Below, piece after piece: positions 25,204-33,859 of a stretch of DNA of 64,000 bases. The DNA comes from Bacillus sp. F19 (GTDB taxonomy: Bacteria; Bacillota; Bacilli; Bacillales; Bacillaceae). The position numbers and the translations under genes were made by a program. The notes beneath the pieces were generated by a model. That model made no database searches. It was not told the DNA's origin and was given only the letters and a program-made list of their open reading frames with translations. The stretch's first letter is position 1; every line of letters starts with the position of its first letter. The stretch lies in contig CP085710.1 in NCBI GenBank assembly GCA_023823795.1, positions 4,056,001-4,120,000 of the forward strand, in the 5' to 3' direction.

Positions 25204-25254
25204 CTATTATTGATAATGAAAATCATTTTTATTCATACTTTACACAATCTTTAT

Positions 25255-26142
25255 TCATTCAAGTTCGGCTGAAGCAAATTTTCTTCTTGAAAGGAGCTTC
25301 GATATTAGCCCATGTTTAGGTGAAAAGATAAATGTAAGGAAAAAGATCAGCCCTGCAGCAGTTGCCATTGCCCCTGCAATCGAGACATTCAGCCAAGTTG
25401 CTGCATAGTAGCCGGCAACAGCAGATAAAATCCCAATTATTGAACTGATGACCAGCATATGAAGCAATTTATCCGTCAGCAGATAAGCAGCTGATGCAGG
25501 TACAATAAGCATGGCTACAACTAAAATAGCCCCTACACTGTCAAATGATGCAACCGTAGTAATGGAGAGCATCCCCATTTGCAGATAATGTATGAGCAGC
25601 ACAGGTATCCCAATTGCGACTGCCATCTGCGGGTCAAACGAAGAAATCTTAAATTCCTTATAAAAAAGAATGATGATCAATAGATTGATGAAAAAGACGG
25701 AACCAAGCATCCATACTGCTTTTGGACCCAAATCTACACCGGATATCGTGATCGTATCCCACGGCACAAATGTTATTTCTCCCATCAGCGCGTGATCCAC
25801 ATCCAGATGAATGTTTCCTCCAAATAAAGAAAGCAGGATAACGCCAATGGCAAATAGAGATGTAAAAACAACTCCGATTGCCGCATCTGATTGAACCCCT
25901 TTGGCATTTAAAATTTGTACAAGAAAGGCTGTAAGCAATCCGACAATAGCCGCTCCAATAAACATCGAGATCCCATCTAAGCTTCTGCTTACAAAATAAG
26001 CGCATACAATGCCAAGCAAAACAGAATGACTGATCGCATCTGCTAGCATAGCCATTTTTCTTAAGATCAGAAAACAGCCAATCATGGCACAGGTTACACC
26101 AACCAGTGAACCTGTAAGTAAGATCCATGCATCATAACTCAT
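25255..26142 (-). CDS. mntD: Manganese ABC transporter permease MntD
   Basis: 295 residues with eight or nine membrane helices, of the ABC-3 (ZnuB/MntC) family; ISHSVLLGIV and GAILVVAMLIVPASAA are family motifs. It is the last gene of mntABCD. The ATG at 26142 overlaps the mntC stop (ATGA); a GTG four codons upstream is less likely. With MntC it would form a heterodimeric channel for manganese. Confidence 0.9.
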   Translation of the reverse strand: MSYDAWILLTGSLVGVTCAMIGCFLILRKMAMLADAISHSVLLGIVCAYFVSRSLDGISMFIGAAIVGLLTAFLVQILNAKGVQSDAAIGVVFTSLFAIGVILLSLFGGNIHLDVDHALMGEITFVPWDTITISGVDLGPKAVWMLGSVFFINLLIIILFYKEFKISSFDPQMAVAIGIPVLLIHYLQMGMLSITTVASFDSVGAILVVAMLIVPASAAYLLTDKLLHMLVISSIIGILSAVAGYYAATWLNVSIAGAMATAAGLIFFLTFIFSPKHGLISKLLSRRKFASAELE

Positions 26143-27464
26143 TGATACAGCCACTCCTTCCTGCTCAGGCTATTCTTCGATTTAGGAAGCAGCATTGGCT
26201 CTCTATGATGATCTTTTAACAGGTTCATTAATCGATCCTTCATATCGCCTGACATCATTTCAACATCAACATCATCACGGCTGGTAATTTGAAGCTGGGC
26301 AAGCTCCATTTCATGCATAAGATACATTTCATAAAGACGCTGATTTAAAGCAAGCTGATAGGAAAGCTGCAGGCCATTTTCTGTAAGCCTCCATTTATCC
26401 CCTTCTGCTTTCATGACAAGTCGTTTTTTCAAAAGCTCATTTAATGATTTGCTGACCAGACTGTTTGCAACTTTTCTTTTTTTCAATATGTCGTGGAGAG
26501 AGAGGGATGCAGCTGAATATTTGCCCCCTGCACTTTCTGTCAAATCGTAAAAAGACAGGAGCAGCTGCTCAATCGATGTTCTTTTTCTCAGCTTCATTTG
26601 CTTAATCGTTTTTGAAACAAGGCCGCGTTTCGGAGCAAAAATCAACGAGATTAGAAAGAGCAATGTAGCTGCAATGATAATCAGCGGACCAGTTGCCATT
26701 CCTTTTGTCGTTGTGCTCAGGAGCGTTCCGGCCACGCCGGAGATTCCGCCGATAATACCGGCAATAATCACCATATGACCCAGTTTATCTGTCCAATATC
26801 TCGCTGAGATGGCAGGAGTGATCAGCATAGCTGCCATTAAAATGACCCCTACTGTCTGAAGACCAATAACGACTGCACAAACAATTAAAACCATAAGCAG
26901 GCCATTTAAAAAGGATGTTGGAAGCCCAATTCCTTTTGCAAATTGAGGATCAAACGTCAGAATCTTAAATTCTTTAAAAAAGACAGCTGTCAGCAGGAGC
27001 AAAATAGCTGCAATCCACGTAATGATCTGAACATCCTGTCCGACCATTGAAGCTGCTTTTCCGAAAATAAAATCAGTCAAGCCGCTTTGATTTCCCCCGC
27101 GGTTGTGCTGAATGAAAGTCAACAGAACAATTCCAAATCCAAAGAATACGGACAAAACGAGACCAAGAGCTGAGTCTTCTTTAATTCGGGAATTATGAAT
27201 GATAAATTGGATGAGCCATGCAGCAATCATCCCTGAAATGGCTGCTCCGACAAGAAACCAAATTAATGATTTGGAACCGTAAAGAAGGAATGCCATACAC
27301 ACACCCGGCAAGGCAGCATGTGCCATCGCATCTCCAATCAGACTTTGTTTCCTGAGGAGAGCAAAGCTTCCGAGAACTCCGCTTGCAAGTCCAAGCAGCA
27401 TCGTGCCAAGCAAAACCCACTGCGTATTCTGATTTTGCAATTGATAGAATAGTTCATCCATCAT
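26139..27464 (-). CDS. mntC: Manganese ABC transporter permease MntC with C-terminal helix-turn-helix region
   Basis: 441 residues. The first about 280 form an ABC-3 permease (DAMAHAALPGV, GVILMAAMLITPAISA). The extra about 150 residues after the last helix resemble the DtxR/MntR-type winged helix and dimer helices (SLHDILKKRKVANSLVSKSL, LTENGLQLS). B. subtilis MntC has a comparable extension. It could sense manganese or regulate transport at the cytosolic face. The ATG at 27464 is best placed after ggagtgag. Overlaps mntD by four bases. Confidence 0.9.
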   Translation of the reverse strand: MMDELFYQLQNQNTQWVLLGTMLLGLASGVLGSFALLRKQSLIGDAMAHAALPGVCMAFLLYGSKSLIWFLVGAAISGMIAAWLIQFIIHNSRIKEDSALGLVLSVFFGFGIVLLTFIQHNRGGNQSGLTDFIFGKAASMVGQDVQIITWIAAILLLLTAVFFKEFKILTFDPQFAKGIGLPTSFLNGLLMVLIVCAVVIGLQTVGVILMAAMLITPAISARYWTDKLGHMVIIAGIIGGISGVAGTLLSTTTKGMATGPLIIIAATLLFLISLIFAPKRGLVSKTIKQMKLRKRTSIEQLLLSFYDLTESAGGKYSAASLSLHDILKKRKVANSLVSKSLNELLKKRLVMKAEGDKWRLTENGLQLSYQLALNQRLYEMYLMHEMELAQLQITSRDDVDVEMMSGDMKDRLMNLLKDHHREPMLLPKSKNSLSRKEWLYQ

Positions 27465-27479
27465 CTTCACTCACTCCTG

Positions 27480-28229
27480 TTATGTTTCATCCACAAGCAC
27501 ACTTTGATCCTGTAAAAATGTGAGCCTGCCTCCGTATGTTTTTTGAAGATTATCCATGGTAAAGACTTCACTTGTTGGACCAAATGCAATCTTCCTTAAA
27601 TTTAGGAGCAGAACCCAGTCGAAATATTCTTCAACTGTCTGCAGATCATGATGAACAACTAAAACCGTCTTTTGCCTTGCTTTTAATTCATTTAGAAGGG
27701 ATATAATCGCTTTTTCAGTTGCCGCATCAACACCCACAAACGGTTCATCCATGAAATACACATCTGCATCCTGTGCGAGAGCTCTTGCTAAAAACACACG
27801 CTGCTGCTGTCCGCCTGAAAGCTGGCTGATTTGCCTGTCAGCGAAATCAAGCATGCCTACTTTTTCGAGACATCCCCGGGCAAATTCTGTATCCTTTTTC
27901 CCCGGACGCTTGAGCCAGCCAATATGTCCATATCGTCCCATCAGAACAACATCAAGTGCATTCGTGGGGAAATCCCAATCCACTGATCCGCGCTGAGGGA
28001 CATAACCGACGCGTTTACGCTGTTTTTTATAATGATCACCATAGATTTCAACTTCTCCGGATGCGACTGGAATCAATCCTAAAACGGCTTTAATTAACGT
28101 GGATTTTCCGGCTCCATTTGGTCCGATAATCCCAATTAATTTTCCTTCAGGAACTTCAAACCCCACCTCTTGCAGAACTGGTTTGCGGTGATAGGCTACT
28201 GTCAAATTTTCAACAGTTACTGGATTCAT
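27480..28229 (-). CDS. mntB: Manganese ABC transporter ATPase MntB
   Basis: 249 residues. Walker [10 protein letters not shown] (about 36-44), Q-loop [12 protein letters not shown] (typical for zinc/manganese ATPases), signature LSGGQQQR, Walker B VYFMDEPF and VVHHDL. It provides energy for MntCD. It lies between mntA (18 bp) and mntC (10-15 bp) in a tight operon. Confidence 0.93.
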   Translation of the reverse strand: MNPVTVENLTVAYHRKPVLQEVGFEVPEGKLIGIIGPNGAGKSTLIKAVLGLIPVASGEVEIYGDHYKKQRKRVGYVPQRGSVDWDFPTNALDVVLMGRYGHIGWLKRPGKKDTEFARGCLEKVGMLDFADRQISQLSGGQQQRVFLARALAQDADVYFMDEPFVGVDAATEKAIISLLNELKARQKTVLVVHHDLQTVEEYFDWVLLLNLRKIAFGPTSEVFTMDNLQKTYGGRLTFLQDQSVLVDET

Positions 28230-28247
28230 AGAAAAACACCTGCCTTA

Positions 28248-29171
28248 TTATTTCAATGATGAAACAATTGTATCGATATTGTGTTTAAACATTCCTAAAT
28301 AGGTTCCTTCTTCTGTTCCTTCTTCACCCATGGCATCAGAATACAGCTGTCCGCCAATAACGACTTCATGGCCTCTCTTTTTTGAGCCTTCCACAACGGC
28401 GTTAATCGATTTTTCAGATATACTGCTTTCCACAAATACTGCTTTAATCTTACGGTCTGCCAGGACATCGACTAAATTTTGCACATCTCGGAGACCGTAT
28501 TCAGAATCTGTGCTCAATCCTTGAAGACCCATCACTTCAAATCCATAGGCGTTTCCAAAGTAAGTAAATGCATCATGCGCTGTTACAAGCACTCTGCTTT
28601 CTGGAGGAATGGTTTGAACCTGTTCTTTCGCATATTGATCCATTTCTTGAAGCTTTTTCTTGTAAGCAGCTGCATTTTCTGCAAATTCATCCTTATTTTC
28701 AGGTGAAAGCTTGCTGAGCTCTTCTTCCACTATATCAACGGTATAAATCCATAAAGAGATATCAAACCATACATGAGGATCATGTATCTTGGCGTTCGTT
28801 TTATCATTAATTAATTTATTTTCGGGAATGGCACTTGCTACTGGCACAGTAGGCTTTTCATTCGACATTTTTTCAAAAATTTCACCCATCTTGCCTTCTA
28901 AGTGCAGACCGTTATAAAAAATAATGTCTGCCTCATTCAGCTTTTGAATATCTCCTTGTGAAGCCTGGTATAAGTGAGGATCAATTCCTGGACCCATTAA
29001 CGATTTTACTTCTACTGCGTCGCCAGCAACATTTCGTGTGACATCTGCTATTTGTGCAGTTGTCGTTGTCACCTTGATCTTTCCGTTTCCATCCCCGCTC
29101 GCGCCCTGGCCGCAAGCTGTCATAATAGCAGACAGTGCCAGGATTGAAATCAGAATGAGTAATCTCTTTTT
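28248..29171 (-). CDS. mntA: Manganese-binding lipoprotein MntA
   Basis: 307 residues. A signal peptide ends in the lipobox MTAC, then a cluster A-I receptor with ligands in GIDPHLYQAS, DPHVWFD and the glutamate of VESSIS. It lacks the long His-rich loop of znuA, in line with manganese. The ATG at 29171 follows aggagg; the frame extends further upstream without support. First gene of mntABCD, with an MntR-like box about 35 bp upstream. Confidence 0.93.
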   Translation of the reverse strand, partial: KKRLLILISILALSAIMTACGQGASGDGNGKIKVTTTTAQIADVTRNVAGDAVEVKSLMGPGIDPHLYQASQGDIQKLNEADIIFYNGLHLEGKMGEIFEKMSNEKPTVPVASAIPENKLINDKTNAKIHDPHVWFDISLWIYTVDIVEEELSKLSPENKDEFAENAAAYKKKLQEMDQYAKEQVQTIPPESRVLVTAHDAFTYFGNAYGFEVMGLQGLSTDSEYGLRDVQNLVDVLADRKIKAVFVESSISEKSINAVVEGSKKRGHEVVIGGQLYSDAMGEEGTEEGTYLGMFKHNIDTIVSSLK

Positions 29172-29202
29172 CATTCTTAATCCTCCTCTTTCCTTCGTCA
29201 AC

Positions 29203-29225
29203 AAATGTTTCCCTTATGCAAATTT
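29203..29225 (-). promoter_or_regulatory. MntR-like operator of mntABCD
   Basis: On the minus strand AAATTTGCATAAGGGAAACATTT, closely matching the known MntR boxes (TTTGC-nTnAGG-GAAA pattern). Manganese-bound MntR would repress the importer. Confidence 0.8.
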
Positions 29226-29392
29226 TTAAGTAAAAAAAGGACCTTCCTTCGCAAAAGCCATTTTATGAAAGAAAGTTAGGTTGCGTGCTAATAAGTTAGC
29301 TTGTTTCACGTTTTGTTGATGAGTATAATTATTTTGCCTATATGCAACAATTTAAAGCATTTTTATCTTTCTGTCAATCATTCTTTCTCGAC
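29226..29392. other. Gene-free stretch upstream of mntA
   Basis: AT-rich sequence between the MntR-like box and the menC terminator. It should hold the mntA promoter, but I find no convincing -35/-10 pair. No open reading frame with a ribosome site is seen. Confidence 0.5.
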
Positions 29393-29423
29393 AAAAAAAG
29401 GCCAGCTACATAAATAGCTGGTC
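29393..29423 (-). terminator. Terminator of the men operon
   Basis: GACCAGCT-atttatgt-AGCTGGCC followed by seven T on the minus strand, about 150 bp after the menC stop codon. Confidence 0.88.
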
Positions 29424-29517
29424 TAAGATTGAAGCAGAGAGGGCTGATTGTCGAAATGATGTCTCTAGCATCATTCCTTTTATTTTTATCATGGAATGTG
29501 AAATTTTACAAAACCGC

Positions 29518-29551
29518 AAAATCTGATTTTGTAAGGGTAAAATCTGATTTT
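29518..29551. repeat. Two copies of the palindrome AAAATCTGATTTT
   Basis: Perfect 6-1-6 palindromes at 29518-29530 and 29539-29551, 21 bp apart, about two helical turns. A shorter AAATCGATTT follows at 29563. They lie between the menC stop codon and its terminator. Confidence 0.8.
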
Positions 29552-29572
29552 CACCTAAAGAAAAAATCGATT

Positions 29573-30682
29573 TCACTTCGCAAAACGTTCGGTATGTGTA
29601 CAGTATTTTGCTAATTTGCTGCGACACACTTCAAATCCGAGCCCTGGCCCTCGAGGAACATCAATTTTCCCATTTTTCACGGTAACGGGGGGAGAAATGA
29701 TATCTTCTTCCCAATATCGGGCAGAAGCAGAAATATCACCGGGTACCGTGAAATTCGGAAGGGATGCAAGAGCGATGTTATGTGCGCGTGATACCCCTGT
29801 CTCAAGCATTCCTCCTACCCAAACTGGAATGCTGTGCTGCAAGCAATAATCATGAATTTTCTTGGACTCCAAAAGACCGCCGACTCTTCCCGGCTTAATA
29901 TTAATGACGCGGCAGCTGCCAAGCTGAATCGCTTTTTTCGCATCGTTCAGAGTAATGATGCTCTCATCAAGGCAAACCGGCGTTTCTAATTGCGACTGAA
30001 GAACAGCATGATCGATAATATCATCGTGTGCAAGCGGCTGTTCAATCATTAAGAGATTGTATTCATCAAGCTGCTTTAAAAGACTGATATCATCCAGCGT
30101 ATAAGCAGAGTTGGCATCTGCCATTAAGGGAACATCCGGAAAGCTGATCCTGATTTCATGAAGCAGGACAGCATCTAATCCCGGCTTTATTTTCACCTTT
30201 ATTCTTTTATATCCATCGCTGACATGCTTCCCTATCGTTTCAAGCATATGATCGATTGGAGCCATGCCCACTACTACACCGGAATCAATTTGATTGTTAG
30301 TTCCGCCCAGAATTGCTGCAAGCGGCTTGTCCTGCACCTTTGCATAAAGATCCCATACAGCACCTTCAATTGCTGCTTTAGCCATTTGATTTCTTCTAAT
30401 ATAAGAAAAAAAGTCAATAAATGCCTCCGGATTTTGATATGGTTTCTTAAGCAGCTCAGGGATCAGGAACGATTTCAGCATGTGATGACACGTTCCAATC
30501 GTTTCTTCTGTGTACCAAGGTGAAGAGAATGCAACAACTTCCCCCCAGCCAATCTGTCCGCTTCGATCACGTACTTCAATCAGCATGCTCTCTCTCTTAG
30601 AAACTGTTTCAATACTCGATTGAAATGGTGAAACAAGTTTCATTTCAAGGTGATGAAGTTTCACTTCCCGTACATCAATCAT
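29573..30682 (-). CDS. menC: o-Succinylbenzoate synthase MenC
   Basis: 369 residues of the enolase superfamily. The catalytic Lys pair KVKIKP, metal ligands in LMADANSAY, MIEQPL and CLDESI, and the second base in INIKPGRVGG are all present. It dehydrates SHCHC to o-succinylbenzoate in menaquinone synthesis. Last gene of menFDHBEC; the ATG at 30682 overlaps the end of menE. The longer frame from 30694 begins at a TTG and is unlikely. Confidence 0.95.
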   Translation of the reverse strand: MIDVREVKLHHLEMKLVSPFQSSIETVSKRESMLIEVRDRSGQIGWGEVVAFSSPWYTEETIGTCHHMLKSFLIPELLKKPYQNPEAFIDFFSYIRRNQMAKAAIEGAVWDLYAKVQDKPLAAILGGTNNQIDSGVVVGMAPIDHMLETIGKHVSDGYKRIKVKIKPGLDAVLLHEIRISFPDVPLMADANSAYTLDDISLLKQLDEYNLLMIEQPLAHDDIIDHAVLQSQLETPVCLDESIITLNDAKKAIQLGSCRVINIKPGRVGGLLESKKIHDYCLQHSIPVWVGGMLETGVSRAHNIALASLPNFTVPGDISASARYWEEDIISPPVTVKNGKIDVPRGPGLGFEVCRSKLAKYCTHTERFAK

Positions 30683-32123
30683 GAGGACCACCAAGAGCCT
30701 CTGCGAGCTTTCTGCGCACTAATTTATTTGAGGCATTTCTCGGAAGCTTACTTAAAAAGTGAATACGCTTTGGTATTTTATATTTTGCAAGCATAGCGGA
30801 ACAATAGGAAATCAGTTCTTCCTCACTTACTGCAACATTTGCAGCAATGAAAGCATGCGGAACCTGACCCCATTTTGCATCAGGCATTCCGGTTACCCCG
30901 GCTTCAATGACCGAAGGATGAGAAAGAAGGGCAGCTTCTATTTCTGCAGGATAAATATTTTCTCCGCCTGAGACGATAAGATCTGATCGCCTGTCAAGGA
31001 CATATAAAAAGCCTTCCTCATCCAAAAATCCCATATCTCCTGTTTGAAGCCATCCATTATGAATTTCTGCTTTCTTCCAATACCCTTTCGTTACGTTCGG
31101 TCCATGCACATGAATTTCTCCCTCTGTAAAAGGCGGGCAAGCAAGATCGTTCTTCATAATTTTAATCTCGCAGGGAAAAAGCGGTTTTCCTGCAGAACCA
31201 AGCTTTGTCAGACTGTACTCTGGTGATAGTGTGACAATTTGCGAGGATGTTTCTGTCATTCCGTATGTTTGATAAACCGGAATTTTTTTCATTTCACATT
31301 CTTTCAATAAAGGCATAGGTGCCGGCCCTCCGCCTAAAAGCATGCATCTGAAGGTTCTCGGATATGTGCTTTCTCCAAGGCTTTCCAGCATTTGAGAAAG
31401 CATTGTCTGGACAACTGAAACGATTGTCGCTCCTTTTTCCATGATGGCGAGGTTAGCTTTTGATGGGTGAAAGGATTCATGGAGGATGACGGTCATTCCA
31501 TAGATTACCCCTCTCATTAGGATGGACAGCCCGCTGATATGAAAGAGCGGAACGGCACACAGCCACCTGTCATCATGATGAAGGCCCAGATTCAAAGATG
31601 AGCCGGCAGCGCTCCAATAATGATTGCCGTATGTTTGTAGAACACCCTTTGGTTTACCGGTAGTGCCTGATGTATACATAATTGTTGCTGTCTGATCTAA
31701 CTGAAAGGAATATTCATATTGAACAGGTCCAGTTATAGTTGCTGCATGCTCTATGCTATCAATCGTTGTCCAGCTTGGATTCTCCCATTTATGATTAAGC
31801 GCTGCATCACAAATGAGAAATTTTGCTTCTGAATCCCTTAATTGCCAATCAAGCTCTGAGGCCGTCAATCTTGTATTTAACAGAACGGCTGTTGCTCCAA
31901 TGTATGTAAGCGCATGAATAGCAGCAGCCATTTCTATACTGTTTTTCATAAGGATTGCAGCGTGCTGCCCTTTTCTGACGCCATGCTGATGATATGTAAA
32001 TACCACTCGTTCTGTCAGCTCATGCAGCTCGCGAAACGTTACTGTTCTCTCCTCTGTCATCATGGCAGTTCGGTCAGGAGTTAAATAGGCACGCTGCTTT
32101 AACCAATTAGGCATTGTATTCAT
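30675..32123 (-). CDS. menE: o-Succinylbenzoate-CoA ligase MenE
   Basis: 482 residues, an ANL-type adenylate-forming enzyme. The P-loop-like motif MYTSGTTGKPKG (about 151-162), YGMTET, the hinge LDRRSD and the C-terminal lysine region are all visible. It makes OSB-CoA for MenB. The ATG at 32123 has an aggcggtg site, 64 bp after menB; a hairpin in that gap may tune the downstream genes. Confidence 0.95.
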   Translation of the reverse strand: MNTMPNWLKQRAYLTPDRTAMMTEERTVTFRELHELTERVVFTYHQHGVRKGQHAAILMKNSIEMAAAIHALTYIGATAVLLNTRLTASELDWQLRDSEAKFLICDAALNHKWENPSWTTIDSIEHAATITGPVQYEYSFQLDQTATIMYTSGTTGKPKGVLQTYGNHYWSAAGSSLNLGLHHDDRWLCAVPLFHISGLSILMRGVIYGMTVILHESFHPSKANLAIMEKGATIVSVVQTMLSQMLESLGESTYPRTFRCMLLGGGPAPMPLLKECEMKKIPVYQTYGMTETSSQIVTLSPEYSLTKLGSAGKPLFPCEIKIMKNDLACPPFTEGEIHVHGPNVTKGYWKKAEIHNGWLQTGDMGFLDEEGFLYVLDRRSDLIVSGGENIYPAEIEAALLSHPSVIEAGVTGMPDAKWGQVPHAFIAANVAVSEEELISYCSAMLAKYKIPKRIHFLSKLPRNASNKLVRRKLAEALGGPHD

Positions 32124-32151
32124 TTTTGTTCACCGCCTTTTATATAAGAAA

Positions 32152-32177
32152 GCAGCTTGATGAAATCATCAAGCTGC
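32152..32177 (-). terminator. Hairpin between menB and menE
   Basis: Perfect 12-bp stem GCAGCTTGATGA / TCATCAAGCTGC with a 2-base gap, followed on the minus strand by tttcttat. The T tract is weak, so it is a partial terminator or an mRNA-stabilising hairpin inside the operon. Confidence 0.55.
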
Positions 32178-32187
32178 TGCATGTTAT

Positions 32188-33006
32188 TTAAGGGAATCTT
32201 GGGAACTGCTTGAAGTCAGGGTTGCGTTTTTCTTTAAATGCATCTCTTCCTTCTTTTGCTTCATCCGTTGTATAGTACAGAAGAGTTGCGTCTCCTGCAA
32301 ATTGCTGAATTCCTGCTAGGCCGTCTGTGTCTGCATTAAATGCAGCTTTAAGGAAACGAATGGCAGTCGGGCTTTTTTCCAAGATCTCCTCGCACCATTG
32401 AACCGTTTCATCTTCAAGCTTTTCTAAAGGCACAACCGTATTGACAAGACCCATGTCAAGCGCTTCCTGTGCATTGTATTGACGGCATAGGAACCAGATT
32501 TCGCGTGCTTTTTTATGTCCTACAATACGTGCAAGATATCCAGAACCATAGCCTGCATCAAAGCTGCCTACTTTTGGACCTGTTTGTCCGAAAACAGCAT
32601 TGTCTGCCGCAATTGTTAAATCACAGACAATATGGAGCACGTGGCCGCCGCCGATTGCGTATCCTGCAACCATGGCAATAACCGGCTTTGGAATCACGCG
32701 GATTAAACGCTGCAGATCAAGAACATTCAAACGCGGAATTTGGTCTTCCCCAACATATCCGCCATGTCCGCGCACCTTTTGGTCGCCGCCTGAACAGAAT
32801 GCTTTTCCGCCTGTCCCAGTTAAAATAATAACCCCAACATTTGCGTCATCTCTAGCATAAGCAAAAGCATCAATTAATTCCATTACCGTTTTCGGACGGA
32901 ATGCATTATGTACCTCAGGACGATTAATCGAGATCTTGGCAATCCCATTATACGTTTCATATAAAATATCTTCGTACTTGCGTTCAGCAATCCATTCTAC
33001 TGTCAT
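32188..33006 (-). CDS. menB: 1,4-Dihydroxy-2-naphthoyl-CoA synthase MenB
   Basis: 272 residues of the crotonase family, the same length as the B. subtilis enzyme. [28 protein letters not shown], and the active-site stretch [14 protein letters not shown] are typical. It closes the naphthoquinone ring from OSB-CoA. The ATG at 33006 aligns with known starts and follows aaggagg; the longer frame to 33054 runs into menH. Confidence 0.96.
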   Translation of the reverse strand: MTVEWIAERKYEDILYETYNGIAKISINRPEVHNAFRPKTVMELIDAFAYARDDANVGVIILTGTGGKAFCSGGDQKVRGHGGYVGEDQIPRLNVLDLQRLIRVIPKPVIAMVAGYAIGGGHVLHIVCDLTIAADNAVFGQTGPKVGSFDAGYGSGYLARIVGHKKAREIWFLCRQYNAQEALDMGLVNTVVPLEKLEDETVQWCEEILEKSPTAIRFLKAAFNADTDGLAGIQQFAGDATLLYYTTDEAKEGRDAFKEKRNPDFKQFPRFP

Positions 33007-33034
33007 TTCGCGTACTGCCTCCTTATGAATACGT

Positions 33035-33859
33035 TTACGTATTAATAAACTCATTTACTATTCTACCAAAGATTTGCGGTTGTTCCACATGAACCGCATG
33101 ACCTGCACCAATTATTTTAATAAATGTCGAATATGGGAGCAATTCTTTCATCTCTTCTGCAATCCCGCAGAACTTTTCATCCATATCCCCGCTTATGAGC
33201 AGAACGGGAATTCTAAGAGAATCGAGGCTGTCCCATAAGGAATTCTGTGATCCGGTCCCCATTCCTAAGAGACTGTTTGCAAGCCCTGCCTCGTCATTTT
33301 TCAGCCTTTGGCTGCGCAGATTTTTTTGAACGTCCCAAGGCAAAGCTTTCAGAGAGGCAAACAGGGATATATTCTCCCAGAAATCTATAAAGGATTCCAT
33401 TCCATTTTCTTTTATAAACTGAGAGAGCTTTCGATCATTTTCTTTTCTGCTCATTCTCTCAGCCTCCGTTTTTAATCCGGGAGATGCACTTTCCAGAACC
33501 AGCTTTTCAATCCGCTCGGGATGCTGGCTTGCATAGGATAATGCCAGTCTGCCTCCCATAGAATACCCTGCAAGAATTGCTTTATTAAGATGGAGCTCTT
33601 CAAAAATAGCCTGTAAATCCTTAACCGATTCATTCATACTGTAACGTTCAAACTCTGAAGGTGAATCTGTCAGCCCATGTCCGATAAGGTCAATTAAGAT
33701 GACTTTATCATGTCTTAAGCTGAACATCTCCAGCAAAGGATGCCAGTTTTCAGTTGAGCCAGTAAATCCGTGGAGAAGAACTAAAGGTATTCCTTCTCCT
33801 TTTCCATACGTTTCAATATGATAGGAAACTCCTCTAATCGTCTTCTTCATTCGTATCAT
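33035..33859 (-). CDS. menH: SHCHC synthase MenH
   Basis: 274 residues with the alpha/beta-hydrolase fold: LLHGFTGS oxyanion region, nucleophile elbow GYSMGGR (serine near 100), LISGDMDEK, and the histidine in [11 protein letters not shown]. It eliminates pyruvate from SEPHCHC. The ATG at 33859 overlaps the menD stop as ATGA; another ATG three codons later is possible. It sits between menD and menB, as in B. subtilis. Confidence 0.93.
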   Translation of the reverse strand: MIRMKKTIRGVSYHIETYGKGEGIPLVLLHGFTGSTENWHPLLEMFSLRHDKVILIDLIGHGLTDSPSEFERYSMNESVKDLQAIFEELHLNKAILAGYSMGGRLALSYASQHPERIEKLVLESASPGLKTEAERMSRKENDRKLSQFIKENGMESFIDFWENISLFASLKALPWDVQKNLRSQRLKNDEAGLANSLLGMGTGSQNSLWDSLDSLRIPVLLISGDMDEKFCGIAEEMKELLPYSTFIKIIGAGHAVHVEQPQIFGRIVNEFINT

